A stretch of DNA of 64,000 nucleotides from positions 20,275-84,274 of the forward strand of contig NZ_CAJYES010000153.1 in the NCBI RefSeq assembly GCF_913773995.1, written 5' to 3'. The notes beneath the pieces were generated by a model that saw only the letters and a program-made list of their open reading frames with translations, did not search any database and was not told the origin of the DNA. The position numbers were made by a program, and so were the translations under genes. Shown one piece after another: positions 61,669 to 64,000 of the stretch; position 1 is the first letter of the stretch, and each line of letters begins with the position of its first letter. Source of the DNA: an uncultured Pseudacidovorax sp. Lineage in GTDB: Bacteria > Pseudomonadota > Gammaproteobacteria > Burkholderiales > Burkholderiaceae_C.

Positions 61669-62615
61669 GCGGTCGCCCAAGCATGCCGGCGGGCGTTGAC
61701 ACCACGGCAGGGGCCGCGGCCGCGAGCGCCGCGCCCGAGCCAGCGGCATCCATGAACGCGGACTTGTCCGCAGAAGCCGCCCCACCGAGCGTCGCCGCCG
61801 CCCTGCAGGCCGGCCTGCGCGCCGGCCTCGATCGGCTCGATGCCCAGTTGCTGCTGCTCTTCGCCCTCGGCCGCGCCCCGCACGACCGGGCCTGGCTGCT
61901 GACGCACGACGGTAACGCGCTCGCTGTCGGCGACTGGCCCCGCGTCGCTGCCCTCTTCCGACGGCGCCTGGCCGGCGAACCCGCCGCCTATCTGCTCGGC
62001 GAGAAGGAATTCCACGGCCTCGACCTTCAGGTGGACGCCCGGGTGCTCGTGCCGCGCCCGGACACCGAAACGCTGGTCGACTGGGCCCTCGCCTGCCTGG
62101 AGGGCCGCCCCGCCCCGCGCGTGCTCGACCTGGGCACGGGCAGCGGCGCCATCGCCCTGGCGCTGCAGCGCACCCGGCCCGATGCGCGGATCGAGGCGGT
62201 CGATGCCAGCGCCGACGCACTCGCGGTGGCCGCGGCGAACGCCCGGCGGCTCGGCCTGCCCGTCGCCTTCCGCCAGGCCTCCTGGCTGGACGGTGCTCCC
62301 CCGGGCGCCTACGACCTCATCGTCAGCAACCCGCCCTACATCGCCGAGGGCGACCCGCACCTTCCCGCCCTGTGCCACGAACCGCGCTCGGCGCTGGTCG
62401 CCGGCATCGACGGCCTGGACGAGCTGCGGCAGATCGTGCGCGCTGCACCCGCGCACCTCGCCGAAGGTGGCCGGTTGCTGCTGGAACACGGCCACGACCA
62501 GGCGGCCGCCGTGCGCCAGTTGCTGGCCGCCGCGGGTTTCGCCGACATCCAGCACCGCCACGATCTGTCCGGCATTGCCCGTTGCACCGGCGGAACCTGG
62601 GCCCCGGTGAAATAA
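61665..62615 (+). CDS. prmC: release factor glutamine N5-methyltransferase
   Basis: Methylates the GGQ glutamine of RF1 and RF2. The 316-residue protein has an Ala/Pro-rich N-terminal extension of about 45 residues. The PrmC N-terminal helical domain follows ([40 protein letters not shown]). [14 protein letters not shown] and the SAM loop [17 protein letters not shown] come next, with the catalytic NPPY at 222-225. The ATG overlaps prfA by 4 bp; internal starts could trim the extension. Confidence 0.95.
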   Translation: MSGRPSMPAGVDTTAGAAAASAAPEPAASMNADLSAEAAPPSVAAALQAGLRAGLDRLDAQLLLLFALGRAPHDRAWLLTHDGNALAVGDWPRVAALFRRRLAGEPAAYLLGEKEFHGLDLQVDARVLVPRPDTETLVDWALACLEGRPAPRVLDLGTGSGAIALALQRTRPDARIEAVDASADALAVAAANARRLGLPVAFRQASWLDGAPPGAYDLIVSNPPYIAEGDPHLPALCHEPRSALVAGIDGLDELRQIVRAAPAHLAEGGRLLLEHGHDQAAAVRQLLAAAGFADIQHRHDLSGIARCTGGTWAPVK

Positions 62616-62653
62616 TCCACGTCCTTATCACCCCACCACCCACAGGAAACCCC

Positions 62654-62977
62654 ATGAGCGACGTTCAGCAACGCATCGACGGCATCGTGAAGTCGAGTGA
62701 TGTCGTGCTCTTCATGAAGGGCAACGCGAGCTTTCCCATGTGCGGCTTCTCCGGCCGCGCCGTCCAGATCCTGAAGGCCTGCGGCGTCGACACCAAGGCG
62801 CTGACCACGGTCAACGTGCTGGACGACGCCGAGATCCGCCAGGGCATCAAGGAATACAGCAACTGGCCCACGATCCCCCAGCTCTACGTCAAGGGCGAGT
62901 TCGTGGGCGGCTCGGACATCATGATGGAGATGTACGAGTCCGGCGAGCTGCAGCAGATGCTGACCCAGGCCGCCTGA
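62654..62977 (+). CDS. grxD: monothiol glutaredoxin (Grx4 type)
   Basis: A 107-residue monothiol glutaredoxin that carries or inserts [2Fe-2S] clusters. The active site is CGFS at residues 30-33 in [38 protein letters not shown] is the glutathione-binding region with the WPTIPQ signature. AGGAAA precedes the ATG. It is the last gene of the hemA-prfA-prmC-grxD run, 38 bp after prmC, and is followed by a strong hairpin. Confidence 0.96.
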   Translation: MSDVQQRIDGIVKSSDVVLFMKGNASFPMCGFSGRAVQILKACGVDTKALTTVNVLDDAEIRQGIKEYSNWPTIPQLYVKGEFVGGSDIMMEMYESGELQQMLTQAA

Positions 62978-63017
62978 GGACGCAGGGCACCTCTCCACCG
63001 CCGGCCAGCCCGGCTTC

Positions 63018-63051
63018 GATTCGGCTCGCTGCGTGCGGGCCGAATTGCTTT
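63018..63051 (+). terminator. rho-independent terminator candidate after grxD
   Basis: ATTCGGC paired with GCCGAAT, with further pairing inside (CGC/GCG) around a 5-nt loop, then TGCTTT. The T-tract is weak. It closes the hemA-grxD transcript before the AAA+ gene. Confidence 0.55.
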
Positions 63052-63235
63052 GGGCGGCACCCGCCTCGTCCGACCCGGCCTCGGCGGATGCGTACGCGCC
63101 TCGAGCACCGCCTACTCTCTTGTAGTCGCCAGGCCACATTGGCTGTCGGCCCCCTGCGGTCCGTGTGCACGCGGCGCGGGCACGTCTTATGCTGTATCGC
63201 ACCAGGTGTTGTTGTTCGATACGGAGGTGTTCCCG

Positions 63236-64000
63236 ATGGATTCCCGCAGTCTCGTCCCCACCAGCGCAGGCTTCCAGCTGCCCGTGGCGCAGCTGCGCAG
63301 CGTCTACGAGACGCATGAGGTCGAGCGCCGGCTCGCCAAGCTGCCCGAGCGCGATCACGAGACCTTGCGCAGCACCTACACCCGCATGCTCGAGCGCGGC
63401 CCGGAGCGCTTCCAGGTCAAACCTTCCGGGGTGCCCGACATGGCGGCCCTCTACGAGCAGCTCCCCAATTTCACCGATGCGCTGGACGACGTCCGCCGCC
63501 ACGTCGCGCTGGCCCAGGACAGCCGCGACGGCCTGGAAGTAACGCCCATGCTGCTCCTCGGCCCACCCGGCATCGGCAAGACCCATTTCGCCCGCAAGCT
63601 GGCCGAGCTGCTGGGCACCGGCATGCAACTGGTGCCGATGAGCTCGATGACGGCCGGCTGGCTGCTCTCCGGCGCCTCCTCGCAATGGAAGGGCGCCAAG
63701 CCCGGCAAGGTGTTCGAGGCGCTGGTGGACGGGCAGTACGCCAACCCGGTGATCGTGGTGGACGAGATCGACAAGGCCAGTGCCGACGCGCAGTACGACC
63801 CACTCGGTGCGCTCTACGGCCTGCTGGAGCACGACACGGCGCACCATTTTGTCGACGAGTTCGCCGAGGTGGCCATCGATGCCAGCCAGGTGATCTGGAT
63901 CACCACCGCCAACGACGAGCGCAGCGTGCCCGAGCCGATCCTCAACCGGATGAATGTGTTCGAGATCGAGGCGCCCTCGGCCGAGCAGGCGCGGCGCATC
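63236..64000 (+). CDS. Lon-like AAA+ ATPase, N-terminal part (runs off right edge)
   Basis: The first 255 codons of an AAA+ ATPase. An N-terminal helical region (AGFQLPVAQLRSVYETHEVE, RRLAKLPERDHETLRSTYTR) resembles the segment before the ATPase domain of Lon. Walker A is GPPGIGKT at 109-116, Walker B VIVVDEIDKAS near 170, and sensor 1 is IWITTANDERSVPEPILNR. Lon itself would have a longer substrate domain before this point, so this is a short Lon-like or related ATPase; whether a protease domain follows is not visible. GGAGGTG precedes the ATG. Confidence 0.8.
   Translation, partial: MDSRSLVPTSAGFQLPVAQLRSVYETHEVERRLAKLPERDHETLRSTYTRMLERGPERFQVKPSGVPDMAALYEQLPNFTDALDDVRRHVALAQDSRDGLEVTPMLLLGPPGIGKTHFARKLAELLGTGMQLVPMSSMTAGWLLSGASSQWKGAKPGKVFEALVDGQYANPVIVVDEIDKASADAQYDPLGALYGLLEHDTAHHFVDEFAEVAIDASQVIWITTANDERSVPEPILNRMNVFEIEAPSAEQARRI

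Overview
The window is a 64 kb piece of a very GC-rich bacterial chromosome that looks like a member of the Comamonadaceae (Betaproteobacteria, Burkholderiales). Support: the gene orders gpmA / rhodanese-grxC-secB-gpsA, fmdB-DUF502-aspS-nudB, ubiE-Tim44-ubiJ-ubiB and hemA-prfA-prmC-grxD; two Bug-type solute-binding proteins; a DUF3460-scpA pair; and the 1,292-residue DUF3683 FAD/Fe-S protein. The genus cannot be fixed from this sequence. No tRNA, rRNA, CRISPR array, transposase or prophage was recognised.

Layout. 1-3.2 kb (minus): start of an acetoacetyl-CoA synthetase gene, a Bug binding protein, an AraC regulator and a SnoaL-like protein. 3.4-8.8 kb: yceH overlapping an isocitrate/isopropylmalate-type dehydrogenase gene, divergent from metG, then a secreted alpha/beta-hydrolase-like protein and a small lipoprotein. 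9-13.9 kb: BamE-like lipoprotein divergent from DUF3460-scpA; gpsA, secB, grxC and rhodanese divergent from gpmA. 14-18.6 kb: a CtpA-type protease, a MoeB/ThiF protein, and an AsmA-family gene behind a tiny membrane-protein gene. 18.9-23.7 kb: a stand-alone receiver, a NarL/NarX-like two-component pair, and a small-membrane-protein operon (DUF1328, DUF883, YqjE-like, YqjK-position protein, ferritin-like protein).

23.7-42.9 kb is one long minus-strand run. It holds DUF429, BLUF photosensor, folE, an EEP-family enzyme, nudB, aspS, DUF502, fmdB, a sodium:solute symporter, ubiquinone genes (ubiB, ubiJ, ubiE) around a Tim44-like protein, DUF971, HIT, the FAD/Fe-S giant, VOC, DUF488 and serA. 43.1-48.3 kb (plus) is a complete glycerol-3-phosphate system, ugpB-A-E-C-Q, followed by a large MscS-type channel. 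50.9-58.7 kb (minus) is an accessory catabolic cluster: TetR regulator, SdsA-like alkylsulfatase, GMC alcohol oxidoreductase, arylsulfatase-like protein and a second Bug binding protein. A perfect palindromic operator candidate sits in front of tetR. 58.8-64 kb: a small membrane protein, hemA-prfA-prmC-grxD, and the start of a Lon-like AAA+ ATPase gene.

How it fits together: most of the window is housekeeping (heme, ubiquinone, folate, serine, translation, protein export, phosphate-ester uptake). The most distinctive unit is the TetR sulfate-ester cluster. Its enzymes read as a chain in which an ester is taken up, the sulfate is cleaved and the released alcohol is oxidised. Housekeeping promoters share a recognisable TAAAAT/TATAAT -10 box followed by a GC-rich discriminator, and one intergenic repeat family is seen twice.
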